A DNA stretch of 64,000 nt from Ferrimonas pelagia (GTDB taxonomy: Bacteria; Pseudomonadota; Gammaproteobacteria; Enterobacterales; Shewanellaceae). Position 1 is the first letter of the stretch; each line of letters starts with the position of its first letter. A model generated the notes under the pieces. It made no database searches and was not told the origin of the DNA. It worked only from the letters and a program-made list of their open reading frames with translations. A program made the position numbers and the translations under genes. Location: contig NZ_BAABJZ010000098.1 of the NCBI RefSeq assembly GCF_039543565.1, positions 34,293 to 98,292 of the forward strand. The letters are read 5' to 3'. Shown here in pieces: positions 1 to 8,768 of this stretch.

Positions 1-1032
1 CAGGTACGTATCGGTGCATTGGATATCGATAAAACCGCCCTGCTGTGGATCAACGATCTGCTGATGGCGTTCTTCTTCTTGCTGATTGGTTTGGAAGTTA
101 AGCGTGAGTTGCTGCAAGGCGCTCTGTCTAGCCGTAGTAAGGCGGCGCTGCCAACCTTCGCTGCTATCGGCGGTATGGCGGCCCCTGCGCTGGTTTACCT
201 GGCGTTTAACCACGCAGATCCTATTGCGGCCAATGGCTGGGCGATCCCTGCGGCAACCGACATCGCGTTTGCTTTGGGTGTATTGGCCCTGCTGGGCAGC
301 CGTGTACCGGCAGCCTTGAAGATCTTCCTGCTGGCCCTGGCCATCATCGATGATCTGCTGGCGATCGTGATCATTGCCTTGTTCTACAGCGACTCCTTGT
401 CAGCGGCCAGTTTGGCAGTTGCGGCTGCGGCTATCGTCGCGCTGTCTTTGATGAACCGTCGCGGTGTACGCGATCTGGGCCCATACATGCTGATCGGCCT
501 GGTGCTGTGGGTTGCGGTACTGAAGTCTGGTGTCCACGCGACGCTGGCAGGCGTTATTTTGGCCTTTACCATCCCTCTTAAGAAGGATGAGCACGGTCAT
601 TGCCCAAGCGAGCATCTCGAGCATGGCTTGCACCCTTGGAGCTCGTTCATGATCCTGCCGATCTTCGCCTTCGCTAACGCGGGTGTTAGCTTGTCGGGCA
701 TGTCTATTGGTGATGTGGCTTCGGCACTGCCTTTGGGCATTGCATTGGGTCTGCTCATTGGTAAGCCTCTGGGTATCATGGGCTTCTCTTGGATGGCTGT
801 GAAGATGAAGCTGGCGACTCTGCCTGAAGGCATTGGGTTCAAACACCTGTTTGGTGTTTCCATGCTGTGTGCGATCGGCTTTACCATGGCGATGTTTATT
901 GCCTCTCTGTCATTCCCTGTTGATGCTGTTGTCTACGGTGATTTGTCCCGCTTGGGGATCTTGATGGGTTCGACGGTTGCCGCCCTGATCGGTTACTTTT
1001 ACCTTAAGGCGATCCTGCCTGAGTCAAAGTAA
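1..1032 (+). CDS. nhaA: NhaA Na+/H+ antiporter, 5' truncated by the window edge
   Basis: Exchanges sodium for protons across the inner membrane for pH and salt homeostasis. The frame is open from base 1, and the residues before the first Met (QVRIGALDID) match the NhaA region just before its second membrane segment, so about 50 N-terminal residues lie outside the window. Visible landmarks are the LIGLEVKRE segment, TDIAFALG with the Asp equivalent to E. coli D133, and AIIDDLLAI with the Asp pair equivalent to D163/D164 that binds the ion. The protein is hydrophobic throughout and ends normally. It lies upstream of its usual regulator nhaR, with one small gene between them. Confidence 0.96.
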   Translation, partial: QVRIGALDIDKTALLWINDLLMAFFFLLIGLEVKRELLQGALSSRSKAALPTFAAIGGMAAPALVYLAFNHADPIAANGWAIPAATDIAFALGVLALLGSRVPAALKIFLLALAIIDDLLAIVIIALFYSDSLSAASLAVAAAAIVALSLMNRRGVRDLGPYMLIGLVLWVAVLKSGVHATLAGVILAFTIPLKKDEHGHCPSEHLEHGLHPWSSFMILPIFAFANAGVSLSGMSIGDVASALPLGIALGLLIGKPLGIMGFSWMAVKMKLATLPEGIGFKHLFGVSMLCAIGFTMAMFIASLSFPVDAVVYGDLSRLGILMGSTVAALIGYFYLKAILPESK

Positions 1033-1055
1033 GTCGCGATAAAATGTGAGGGTTC

Positions 1056-1436
1056 ATGAAGAAGAAAGCAAAGGGATTGCTTTTGATGCTGGCGACATTG
1101 TCGCCAGCATGGGCGAATGATATCAACTTGGCTCAATGTCAGGATTCGCCTCGCAGCGACGAGTGCCTGACCTATTTGGAAGGGTTGATCGATGGTGCGT
1201 TGGCGATGCGTGGGTTGATACAACCGGCGCCCCTGACAACCGATTCTGTGTCTGAGCGTGCACTGAAGTTTCGCAGTGGAAGGCGTTTCAAGCAGGCCAA
1301 CGCGGCCTACTGTGAGCAGCGTCTGCCGCAGCGAGATCAGTTGGTGTTGGCGTTGGATGAATGGGTTGAACAAGGGATGATCACGACGCAGTCTGAACTG
1401 CAGCAGGCGTTAGCCCAACTAATGCACTGCCGATAA
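1056..1436 (+). CDS. Small exported protein, Rap1a/Tai-like
   Basis: 126 residues with a clear signal peptide (KKK, hydrophobic LLLMLATLSPAWA, cleavage near AWA-ND). The mature part has four Cys and a CLTYLEGLIDGAL segment, which resembles the C-x-x-Y-L-x-G-x-x-D-G core of the Rap1a/Tai family, best known as periplasmic immunity proteins for type VI amidase effectors. No effector or secretion gene is nearby, so an immunity role is only a guess. It sits 23 bases after nhaA and 11 bases before nhaR, suggesting co-transcription. Function unknown; the family call rests on a short motif. Confidence 0.6.
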   Translation: MKKKAKGLLLMLATLSPAWANDINLAQCQDSPRSDECLTYLEGLIDGALAMRGLIQPAPLTTDSVSERALKFRSGRRFKQANAAYCEQRLPQRDQLVLALDEWVEQGMITTQSELQQALAQLMHCR

Positions 1437-1447
1437 TTGGGTATTGC

Positions 1448-2359
1448 ATGGCTCATCTAAATTATAACCATCTGTATTATTTCTGGATGGTGCGCAAAAA
1501 GGGTTCGGTGGCTAAGGCGGCCGAGGCCCTTTTTTTGACTCCGCAAACCGTGACGGGCCAGATCCGTCAACTGGAGCAGCGGCTTGGTGGCAAGCTGTTT
1601 AAGCGTCAGGGGCGGCAATTGGTCACCTCGGAGTTGGGTGAATTGGTGTTTCGATACGCCGATAAGATGTACAGCTTATCTTACGAGATGCTGGATCTGC
1701 TCAATTACAATCAGGACAGTTCCATCCTGTTTGAGGTGGGCACATCGGATGCCTTATCCAAGTCTTTAGCGAGCCGACTGTTGCTGTCGGTGGTGCCGGA
1801 TGATGGCTCGATCCACCTAAACTGTTTTGAATCGAGCGATGAGGATCTGATCGAGCGCTTATCTCAGCATAAGCTGGATATTGTGTTGTCGGGCAGTGAC
1901 TCGGAATCGTTGAAGTACCCTGAGATCCTCAGCAAGAAATTGGGCCAGTGCGGCATCAGTTTCGTCTCCACCAAGACTTTGGATGGTGAGTTTCCCGCCA
2001 ATCTAAAGGACGCCAAATTACTGATCCCACACCGTAAGACGGCATTGGGTCAGCAATTGCTGCGTTGGTTCGATGAGATCGGCTTGGTACCCAATATCAT
2101 GGGGGAGTTTGACGACGCGGCGATGATGAAGGCGTTTGCTCATCTGAGCAATGGTGTGTTTGTGGTGCCGACGCTGTACCGGGAAGAGATCCTGGGGCGC
2201 GGGTTTGTGCTGATCGGCCAAACCGATGAGGTGCACGAGGAGTACCATGTGATGTTTGCTGAGCGCATGATCCAGCACCCGGCGGTGCGGCGCTTGCTCG
2301 ATGCAGATTTCACCGAATTTTTTAGTGGCGCTGAAGCGGCGAGCATCGCGTTAGATTAA
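1448..2359 (+). CDS. nhaR: NhaR, LysR-family activator of nhaA
   Basis: 303-residue LysR-type regulator. The N-terminal winged helix-turn-helix (residues about 5-65) contains NYNHLYYFW, AAEALFLTPQTVTGQIRQLE and GKLFKR, closely matching E. coli NhaR, which activates nhaA in response to sodium. The rest is the periplasmic-binding-like sensor domain. Its position just downstream of nhaA on the same strand fits the classical nhaAR arrangement. Start ATG at 1448 gives MAHLNYNHLYY, in register with E. coli NhaR. Confidence 0.95.
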   Translation: MAHLNYNHLYYFWMVRKKGSVAKAAEALFLTPQTVTGQIRQLEQRLGGKLFKRQGRQLVTSELGELVFRYADKMYSLSYEMLDLLNYNQDSSILFEVGTSDALSKSLASRLLLSVVPDDGSIHLNCFESSDEDLIERLSQHKLDIVLSGSDSESLKYPEILSKKLGQCGISFVSTKTLDGEFPANLKDAKLLIPHRKTALGQQLLRWFDEIGLVPNIMGEFDDAAMMKAFAHLSNGVFVVPTLYREEILGRGFVLIGQTDEVHEEYHVMFAERMIQHPAVRRLLDADFTEFFSGAEAASIALD

Positions 2360-2426
2360 TTGCGGCTTGCAGAGTTGTCGTTAACAATGGGATCCTAGTT
2401 CTCATCTATCCGGTGAGAGCTGTTCC

Positions 2427-3620
2427 GTGACCCGTCCTTCCTATTCTGTTGTGATTGCCCTGCTTGGGGCATTGGCTGGCTTAACGCCGCTGGCCATTGA
2501 TATGTACCTCCCTGCCATTCCAACCTTGGCACAAAGCTTCGCGGTACCGGTTGAACTGGTGCAGTACAGCGTCAGCGTCTACTTGCTGGGCTTCTCCTTT
2601 GGCCAATTGTTTTACGGCCCGATCACCGACAGCATCGGTCGAATGCCCATTCTGATGTTTGGCATGGGCTTGTTCGTCTTTGGCAGCTTGGGCTGCGCTA
2701 TGGCGCAAAGCCTGGATCAGCTGTTGTTGTTCCGGGTGCTGCAGGCGCTGGGGGGCGCGGCAGGCTCTGTGGTGCTGATGGGAATGATGCGTGATCTGTT
2801 TGCCGGTGACGAGTTTGCTCGCGCCGTCAGCTTTACCATGTTGGTGATGGCGCTTGCTCCTTTGATTGCGCCTTTGCTTGGTGGCTATCTGTTGTTGGTG
2901 GCGGGCTGGCGCAGTCTGTTTTTTTTACTGGCTTTGTTGGGTCTGCTGCTGGTGTTTGCGCTCTGGCGGGTGATCGGCGAGACCCTGTCGCAGCAAGCGC
3001 GTCCGCCTTTGGGCCTGCGCTCGGCGCTAAGGGGTTATGGCCAGATCCTCAAACACCGTGAGTGCATGGCTTATCTGTTGGTGGGGATCTTCGCCTCGTG
3101 TGCACTGTTCTCCTTTGTCACGGGGGCATCTTTTGTCTACATCGAGTATTTCGGGATCGCGCCGGAACATTTTGGTTATCTGTTTGGCGTGAACGTGCTC
3201 ACCATGATGTTTTGCACCAGCCTGAATGCGCGGTATGTGGCACGCCTTGGTCGGGTCCGCATGCTGCAATACGGTCTTAGCCTGTCCGCGCTAGGATCCA
3301 TCTTGTTGTTATTGCTGCATGTTTTGGCCTTCGAATCGGTGCTGGCGATCGTGATCCCGGTGATGATGATCTTTGGTCCTATCGGTTTGATCTCGGCGAA
3401 CTCTACCGGTTTGTCGCTGGATCTGATCCCCCATCTGAGCGGCTCAGTTGCCGCCTTAGGGGGCTGTTTGCGCTTCGCCGGTGGGGCGTTTGCCGGGTTA
3501 TTGATGAGCCTGGCTCACAGTGGCACGCCTTTACCTTTGGTGCTGGCCATGGCGAGCTGTTCTCTTTGTTCTGCAGGGATCTATCTGCGGATTAAGCGTG
3601 ATAGACTCAACGGGTCATAA
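2427..3620 (+). CDS. Bcr/CflA-family MFS drug efflux transporter
   Basis: 397 residues, starting at GTG. Twelve hydrophobic segments can be drawn. Family signs are PLAIDMYLPAIPTLAQ in the first helix, the loop 2-3 motif YGPITDSIGR (MFS motif A form G-x-x-x-D-x-x-G-R) and RVLQALGGAAGSV in helix 4. This is the Bcr/CflA subgroup of proton-coupled exporters, which includes bicyclomycin and chloramphenicol pumps. The substrate cannot be read from sequence. It follows nhaR by 67 bases with no clear terminator between. Confidence 0.9.
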   Translation: MTRPSYSVVIALLGALAGLTPLAIDMYLPAIPTLAQSFAVPVELVQYSVSVYLLGFSFGQLFYGPITDSIGRMPILMFGMGLFVFGSLGCAMAQSLDQLLLFRVLQALGGAAGSVVLMGMMRDLFAGDEFARAVSFTMLVMALAPLIAPLLGGYLLLVAGWRSLFFLLALLGLLLVFALWRVIGETLSQQARPPLGLRSALRGYGQILKHRECMAYLLVGIFASCALFSFVTGASFVYIEYFGIAPEHFGYLFGVNVLTMMFCTSLNARYVARLGRVRMLQYGLSLSALGSILLLLLHVLAFESVLAIVIPVMMIFGPIGLISANSTGLSLDLIPHLSGSVAALGGCLRFAGGAFAGLLMSLAHSGTPLPLVLAMASCSLCSAGIYLRIKRDRLNGS

Positions 3621-3650
3621 GCGATCGCAGTAGGATCTCAAGGAGAGAAG

Positions 3651-3920
3651 ATGACCACAGGGCACAATGACCAAGTCAGACGGCTAAAATGGGCATGTCG
3701 ACGCGGCATGCTGGAGTTGGATGTGTTGCTTGAGCCGTTTGTCGAGCACGAGCACGCCGCGCTCAGCGCGATAGAGCAAGAGGACTTTGTGCGGCTTTTG
3801 GCCTGTGATGATCCTGAATTGTTTGCGTGGTTTATGGGGCATGAGATCTGCCAGGATCCGCGCTTGGCGGCTTTGATTGGTCGGATCCTCGCGAGCAACC
3901 TTGAGCGTCACGCTTCATAG
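3651..3920 (+). CDS. sdhE: SdhE FAD assembly factor
   Basis: 89-residue protein of the SdhE/YgfY/CptB family, which promotes covalent FAD attachment to SdhA and FrdA. The signature RRGMLELD is present at about residues 17-24 (consensus R-G-x-x-E), followed by the usual small all-helical domain with FMGHEICQDP. The start is supported by the purine-rich AAGGAGAGAAG directly before ATG. The neighbour is ygfX, as in enterobacteria. The convergent nadB is itself a flavoprotein related to SdhA, although its FAD is non-covalent. Confidence 0.95.
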   Translation: MTTGHNDQVRRLKWACRRGMLELDVLLEPFVEHEHAALSAIEQEDFVRLLACDDPELFAWFMGHEICQDPRLAALIGRILASNLERHAS

Positions 3921-4353
3921 TTTTACCCCCCTTCCTTCCTACCACGCCCGGCGTTTTCGATTGTTGGGCTGGTTCTTATTGTTGTGCTCGCTTGGCCTGT
4001 GGCCTGAACGCTTACCGGAATGGTTTGACTGGCTGCGGGGCGGGATCGCGCTTGGCCTGCTGAGGCCGTTGTGGCGGGCACGCATCTTGCCGCCGACCCC
4101 CGGATTTCTGCTGAGCGAGGCGGGCTCGCTGCGCTGGCACGGCGCAAAGCAGGACTGGCCGCTGGCGCGTCAAAGCCGGTTATTGCCGGGCCTAGCACTG
4201 CTGTGTTGGTATCAGGGCGGGCGACGACACTGGTACTGGTGCCATCAAGACAGTTACGACACAGCCCACTGGCGTAGGCTGTGTCGTCTGGTGCTTGCGG
4301 CTCAGTCCGGTGACAACATCGTGGGCTGTGGCTCGGACAACGTCTCTGGGTGA
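3901..4353 (+). CDS. ygfX: YgfX-family membrane protein (CptA-like)
   Basis: About 150 residues if started at TTG 3901; another TTG lies at 3877. Both overlap the end of sdhE. A hydrophobic hairpin (LLGWFLLLCSLGLW and a following apolar stretch) precedes a basic and Trp-rich cytosolic tail ending DTAHWRRLCRLVL, matching the YgfX pattern W-R-x-L-x-R. In E. coli YgfX is co-encoded with SdhE and has been described as a toxin acting on cytoskeletal proteins, a role that remains debated. The last 52 bases overlap the convergent 3' end of nadB. Confidence 0.8.
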   Translation: MSVTLHSFTPLPSYHARRFRLLGWFLLLCSLGLWPERLPEWFDWLRGGIALGLLRPLWRARILPPTPGFLLSEAGSLRWHGAKQDWPLARQSRLLPGLALLCWYQGGRRHWYWCHQDSYDTAHWRRLCRLVLAAQSGDNIVGCGSDNVSG

Positions 4354-5912
4354 TCCAACGTAAAGTGCAGGCCGCGACTCTCCTTGCGCGCCATGGCGCT
4401 GCGGATGATAAGCTCCGCCACCTGCACCAGATTGCGCAGCTCGAGTAAGTCGTTGCTGATCTGGAAGTCGGCGTAGTACTGCTGGATCTCCGCTTTGAGC
4501 ATCTCAACCCGACGCAGGGCGCGCTGCAGTCGCTTATCGGTGCGAACGATGCCGACGTAATCCCACATAAACAACCGCAGCTCATGCCAGTTGTGCGCGA
4601 TCACCACCTGCTCATCCGAGTTCACCACCCGGCTGTCATCCCACGGCGGCAGTGCCACCTTGGGAAGCGGCGAACGATGAACAAACTCGCTTTCGATGTG
4701 GCGCGCGGCGGCGCGGGCAAACACCAAGCATTCCAGCAAGGAGTTACTGGCCATGCGGTTGGCACCATGCAGGCCGGTGTAGGCCACTTCGCCGATGGCA
4801 TAGAGGCCAGGCAAACGGGTGGCCCCGTCCAGATCGGTCATCACGCCGCCACAGGTATAGTGGGCGGCAGGCACCACGGGGATCGGCTCGGCGGTGATGT
4901 CGATCCCCAGCTCCAGGCAGCGCTGGTAGATGGTGGGAAAATGCTTATGGATAAAGTCCGCGGGCTTGTGGCTGATGTCGAGGTACATGCAGTCGGCACC
5001 GAGGCGCTTCATCTCGTAATCGATGGCGCGAGCGACCACATCCCGCGGCGCCAACTCGGCGCGATCGTGGATCTCCGGCATAAAGCGGCTGCCATCGGGG
5101 CGGCGCAGGACGGCACCTTCGCCACGCAACGCCTCGGTCAGTAGGAAGTTTTTGGCTTGGGGGTGATACAGGCAGGTGGGATGGAACTGGTTGAATTCCA
5201 TATTGGCCACCGGACAACCGGCGCGCCAAGCCATGGCGATGCCATCGCCGGAGGCGACATCAGGGTTGGAGGTGTACTGATAGACCTTGGAGGCACCGCC
5301 TGTGGCCAAGACCACGTAGGGGGCGTGTACGGTTTCAACCGCCTCGGCCTTGCGATTCCAGATATAGGCCCCGAGCACTCGGTTGTCGCCGGCGTGACCC
5401 AGCTTGGTGGAGGTGATCAGATCCACCGCGTTGTAGCCTTCGAGTACCTGAATGTTGGGGTGTTGTCGCGCTTGCTGCTGCAGCGTTTGTTGCACCTCTT
5501 TGCCGGTTGCGTCGGCGGCATGCAAGATGCGGCGGTGGCTGTGGCCCCCCTCTCGCGTCAAGTGGTAGCGGCTTTGGCCGGCTTCGTCGGTTTCGGTGTC
5601 AAAGTCGGCCCCTTTACGGATCAGCCATTCGAGCGCGGCACGGGCCTCTTGGGCGGTAAACTGGACTGCGGCGCGATCACACAGACCGGCACCGGCCACC
5701 AGCGTATCCTCGACGTGGGAGTCGATGGTGTCGTGCTCATCAAACACGGCTGCGATCCCGCCTTGGGCATAGTAGGTGGAGCCATCTTTGAGTTGGCTCT
5801 TGGCGATCACCATCACCTTCGCGTGTTTTGCCAGTTTCAGCGCCAGGGTCAACCCGGCGGCACCACTGCCAATGACTAATACATCAACGTGGTGTTCAAG
5901 CCCTTGATTCAT
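4302..5912 (-). CDS. nadB: L-aspartate oxidase NadB
   Basis: 536-residue flavoprotein that oxidises L-aspartate to iminoaspartate, the first step of NAD synthesis. The N-terminal Rossmann motif VIGSGAAGLTLALKLA binds FAD, followed by YYAQGGIAAV. The substrate region includes HTCGG-type HYTCGGVMTD and RDVVARAID, where the catalytic His and Arg of the succinate dehydrogenase/fumarate reductase superfamily lie. The C-terminal helical domain has the LRNLVQVAELII segment. Length matches E. coli (540). It is divergent from rpoE, as in E. coli. Confidence 0.97.
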   Translation of the reverse strand: MNQGLEHHVDVLVIGSGAAGLTLALKLAKHAKVMVIAKSQLKDGSTYYAQGGIAAVFDEHDTIDSHVEDTLVAGAGLCDRAAVQFTAQEARAALEWLIRKGADFDTETDEAGQSRYHLTREGGHSHRRILHAADATGKEVQQTLQQQARQHPNIQVLEGYNAVDLITSTKLGHAGDNRVLGAYIWNRKAEAVETVHAPYVVLATGGASKVYQYTSNPDVASGDGIAMAWRAGCPVANMEFNQFHPTCLYHPQAKNFLLTEALRGEGAVLRRPDGSRFMPEIHDRAELAPRDVVARAIDYEMKRLGADCMYLDISHKPADFIHKHFPTIYQRCLELGIDITAEPIPVVPAAHYTCGGVMTDLDGATRLPGLYAIGEVAYTGLHGANRMASNSLLECLVFARAAARHIESEFVHRSPLPKVALPPWDDSRVVNSDEQVVIAHNWHELRLFMWDYVGIVRTDKRLQRALRRVEMLKAEIQQYYADFQISNDLLELRNLVQVAELIIRSAMARKESRGLHFTLDHPETLSEPQPTMLSPD

Positions 5913-6020
5913 CCGTTATCATGTCATTCAGATTGGGTTCGCGTATGGTACTCCTGAACGGCCCAAACTCCCAATCCCTATTGTGAGCAAGGGGTTGTGA
6001 GCCAAGTCATATTTTTTTAC

Positions 6021-6047
6021 GAACTTTTCCCAGTTACCGTAGTCTGA
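6021..6047 (+). promoter_or_regulatory. Sigma-E promoter of rpoE
   Basis: GAACTT at 6021-6026, a 16-base spacer and TCTGA at 6043-6047 match the sigma-E consensus (GGAACTT, N15-16, gTCtgA). It lies 65 bases before the rpoE start, which fits positive autoregulation of rpoE as in E. coli. This is a sequence match only; the start point has not been mapped. Confidence 0.85.
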
Positions 6048-6111
6048 TTTAGTGCGCTTGATACGAGTGAACGGAAAATCAGTAGGTTAGTCAGTAGGAG
6101 AGAGCTCTCGA

Positions 6112-6690
6112 GTGAGTGAGCCGATAAGTGATCAGCAACTGGTCGAGCGCGTTCAGCAGGGCGATAAGCAGGCGTTTAATCTGCTTGTCGTGAAGTATCA
6201 ACACAAGGTGGCCAATCTGATCGGCCGTTATGTGAAGAACCCTGGTGATGTGGCTGATGTGGCCCAGGAGGCGTTTATTAAAGCCTATCGCTCGTTGCCC
6301 AATTTTCGTGGCGACAGTGCGTTTTATACCTGGCTGTATCGGATCGCAGTGAACACCGCCAAGAATCATCTGGTGTCGCAGGGGCGTCGTCCCCCGGCCA
6401 ATGATGTCGACGCGGAAGAAGCGGAATTTTACGACGGTGCGGATGCGCTGCGTGATGTGGCATCGCCTGAGCGTCAGGTGTTGTCCGACGAGATCAAGCA
6501 AGCGGTGTTCAGCACCATTGAAAGCTTGCCTGAGGAGTTGAAAGTGGCGATCACCCTTCGTGAGCTGGAAGGCATGAGTTACGAAGAGATCGCGTCGGTG
6601 ATGGACTGCCCTGTGGGCACTGTTCGCTCCCGGATCTTCCGGGCTCGAGAAGCCATCGATAAGAAGATCCAACCGCTGATGGAGCGGTAA
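6112..6690 (+). CDS. rpoE: RpoE, extracytoplasmic sigma factor E
   Basis: 192-residue ECF sigma factor that directs RNA polymerase to envelope-stress promoters. Region 2 contains VADVAQEAFIKAYRSLPNFRGDSAFYTWLYRIAVNTAKN (positions about 45-85; DVAQE and YTWLYRIA are diagnostic). Region 4 has ELEGMSYEEIASVMDCPVGTVRSRIFRAR, the -35 recognition helix. The start is GTG (SEPISDQQLVERV matches E. coli), preceded by AGGAGAG. It is followed by rseA, rseB and rseC in the standard operon. Confidence 0.98.
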   Translation: MSEPISDQQLVERVQQGDKQAFNLLVVKYQHKVANLIGRYVKNPGDVADVAQEAFIKAYRSLPNFRGDSAFYTWLYRIAVNTAKNHLVSQGRRPPANDVDAEEAEFYDGADALRDVASPERQVLSDEIKQAVFSTIESLPEELKVAITLRELEGMSYEEIASVMDCPVGTVRSRIFRAREAIDKKIQPLMER

Positions 6691-6709
6691 CTGAAACGTT
6701 AAGGTGAGT

Positions 6710-7291
6710 ATGGTGACAGAGAGACAGGAACAGTTGTCGGCGTGTGTGGATGGCCAGGAGCATGGCGACATTTTGGACCGGATCTGTGCGGAGCCCGAGC
6801 TGCAGCAGCAATGGCACCGTTATCATCTGATCGGGGATGCGATGCGCGGTGAACTGCCCGCCACGCTGCAGTTCGACATTGCCGATAAGGTGGCGATGCA
6901 GCTGGAGCAGGAGCCGACGATCTTGGCACCGAAGCCGAGTAAGCGCCGTTTTGCGCTGCCGGCTCAGGTGGTGAGCTTGGGTCAGCGCTTCGGTCAGTAC
7001 GCCATTGCAGCAGGGGTGGCGGCGGTCGCCGTTGTTGGGGTGCAGCAGTATGGGGCGGAGCAGTCACTGACCAGCCCGATCCCGGTGCTGCAGACCACGC
7101 CACTGCTTGGTGCGCCAACGCCGGCCAGCTATTCGGTGCCAGGCATGGGGGTACAGGAGCCTCAGCGTGACGCCGAGCGGGAGGCGCATGAGCAGCACTT
7201 GCGTGCCAATGCGTTCTTGCGTGATCACCTGCTTCAGCAGCGGTTAAATGGTATCGTTGTGGACGCCCCCGCTCAGTCACAGGACAGATAA
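6710..7291 (+). CDS. rseA: RseA, anti-sigma-E factor
   Basis: 193 residues from ATG 6710; a GTG at 6704 is in frame but poorly spaced from AAGG. The N-terminal cytosolic part (ERQEQLSACVDGQ ... WHRYHLIGDAMRGE) is the anti-sigma domain that clamps RpoE. A single membrane segment (YAIAAGVAAVAVVGV) follows at about residue 103, then a periplasmic tail, the target of RseB and DegS. Overall the layout is the classical one for regulated proteolysis of RseA under envelope stress. Confidence 0.95.
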   Translation: MVTERQEQLSACVDGQEHGDILDRICAEPELQQQWHRYHLIGDAMRGELPATLQFDIADKVAMQLEQEPTILAPKPSKRRFALPAQVVSLGQRFGQYAIAAGVAAVAVVGVQQYGAEQSLTSPIPVLQTTPLLGAPTPASYSVPGMGVQEPQRDAEREAHEQHLRANAFLRDHLLQQRLNGIVVDAPAQSQDR

Positions 7292-7294
7292 AAT

Positions 7295-8236
7295 TTGTTA
7301 CGTCGTATCCTGATCTTGGTCGCTTTGACGATGGCTCCCATCGTCCAGGCGGCCGATTCCAGCGCTGCCCGCCAATGGCTGGAGCGGATGGAGCTCGCCC
7401 TCAATCACCATAACTTCCAACTCTCTTTAGTGCAGATGCAGCGGGATCAGATCCGCGCAATGCGTTATCACCATGGTGTGTTCGATGAAGCCCAGGTGGC
7501 GTTGTTGGAACACCTCAACGGCCCGATCAAAAGTGCCATCCGCTTGGATGATAAAGTGGTGTTCATTGAGCACGACGTGCAACCCTATGGAGTACGCAGC
7601 GATCGGATCCCTGGGATGTTACCCGGCGTGTTTGCCGGTGGGATCGCCAAGCTGGAGCCGCATTATCGCTTCGTCGAAGGCGGACGCAATCGCGTCGCCG
7701 GACGCACCGCACAGCTGATCCGCATCGTCTCCGGCGATCCCTATCGCTTCCAATATCGGGTGTGGCTGGACGTGGAGAGTGCACTGCCATTGCGGGTTGA
7801 TCTGGTTGATCAGGAAAACAGCCTGCTTGAGCAGTTGCTGGTGATCGAGCTGCATCAGTTTGAGCAAGCCTCGCCGTTATTGATTGAGCTGCGTGAGCGG
7901 ACCTGGCCCGAGGTGATGGAAGCGCCGGAGCGTCAATTGCAGCAGCGTTGGCGCTTTGGCTGGTTACCGGCAGGTTTTGAGGTTCAGCACTATGATCAAC
8001 ATATGTTGTTGGGGCTGAATGAGCCGGTGGAGTATCTGGCCTTGAGTGATGGCTTGGCGGAGTTTTCGGTCTACATTGGTCTGGCGGGGCGCGTGACCCT
8101 GCCGGGGAATGTGACGGCGGGCAATGGTCTGGCCTTGGCCAGCGCGGTGCATGGCGAGGTCGAAGTGGTCGTGGTGGGTAAGTTGCCGGTGGAAACCTTG
8201 GCCAATGTGGCCGAGAACATCTACCCGGCGAAGTGA
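7295..8236 (+). CDS. rseB: RseB, periplasmic regulator of RseA
   Basis: 313 residues starting at TTG 7295, three bases after rseA. A signal peptide (LRRILILVALTMAPIVQA-AD) leads to a two-domain MucB/RseB protein that shields RseA from DegS and senses off-pathway LPS. Recognisable family segments are SAARQWLERMELALNHHNF, the acylglycerol-binding-like N-terminal domain, and the C-terminal YIGLAGRVTLPGNVTAGNG. The unusual TTG start is accepted because the signal peptide begins directly there. Confidence 0.94.
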   Translation: MLRRILILVALTMAPIVQAADSSAARQWLERMELALNHHNFQLSLVQMQRDQIRAMRYHHGVFDEAQVALLEHLNGPIKSAIRLDDKVVFIEHDVQPYGVRSDRIPGMLPGVFAGGIAKLEPHYRFVEGGRNRVAGRTAQLIRIVSGDPYRFQYRVWLDVESALPLRVDLVDQENSLLEQLLVIELHQFEQASPLLIELRERTWPEVMEAPERQLQQRWRFGWLPAGFEVQHYDQHMLLGLNEPVEYLALSDGLAEFSVYIGLAGRVTLPGNVTAGNGLALASAVHGEVEVVVVGKLPVETLANVAENIYPAK

Positions 8237-8240
8237 GGCG

Positions 8241-8681
8241 ATGATGATCGAAGCGATCGCACGGGTAGAGCGCTGGGAACGCGGCTTGCTCACTATCAGC
8301 TGGCGCAATCAGAGTGCCTGCGGTCACTGTGAGCAGGGCGACGATTGTGGCACCGGCATTGTTGCCAAGGCGTGGACGCCGAAACAGAATCGATTGACCT
8401 TGCCCTCTGAGGAGGCATACCCGGCAGGAACCCAATTGCGGATCGGCATCGCCGAGCAGGATCTGCTGCGATTATCCGCGGCGGTCTACCTGCTTCCGTT
8501 ACTGGGCGGGATCGGGGCTGCGGTACTGGCGCACCTGTTGTCGGTCGGTGAGCCACTCACCATCCTGTCCTGTTTGACCGGCGGCGCGGCGGGGTTTGCG
8601 TTGGCCAGGCGTTGGGCGCGTTATCAACCGCGGCCTTTGACCATCCTCGGAGATTTGGGCCTGCCGATCTCGGGTTCATAG
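8241..8681 (+). CDS. rseC: RseC, SoxR-reducing/sigma-E regulatory protein
   Basis: 146 residues from ATG 8241 (a second ATG is at 8244). Four Cys cluster in ACGHCEQGDDCGTG, the RseC N-terminal pattern, and two membrane helices (AAVYLLPLLGGIGAAVLAHLL and ILSCLTGGAAGFAL) follow. RseC belongs to the complex that recycles reduced SoxR with the Rsx electron transport system and mildly affects RseA stability. It is four bases downstream of rseB, the final gene of the rpoE operon. Confidence 0.93.
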   Translation: MMIEAIARVERWERGLLTISWRNQSACGHCEQGDDCGTGIVAKAWTPKQNRLTLPSEEAYPAGTQLRIGIAEQDLLRLSAAVYLLPLLGGIGAAVLAHLLSVGEPLTILSCLTGGAAGFALARRWARYQPRPLTILGDLGLPISGS

Positions 8682-8768
8682 CCCAGCGGGCAAAAATCCG
8701 CTAAAATCGCTCCCCTTACACTAGATTTAGGCGGGCGCTGCATCCTTTATAGCCCCGACTTGAAGAAT

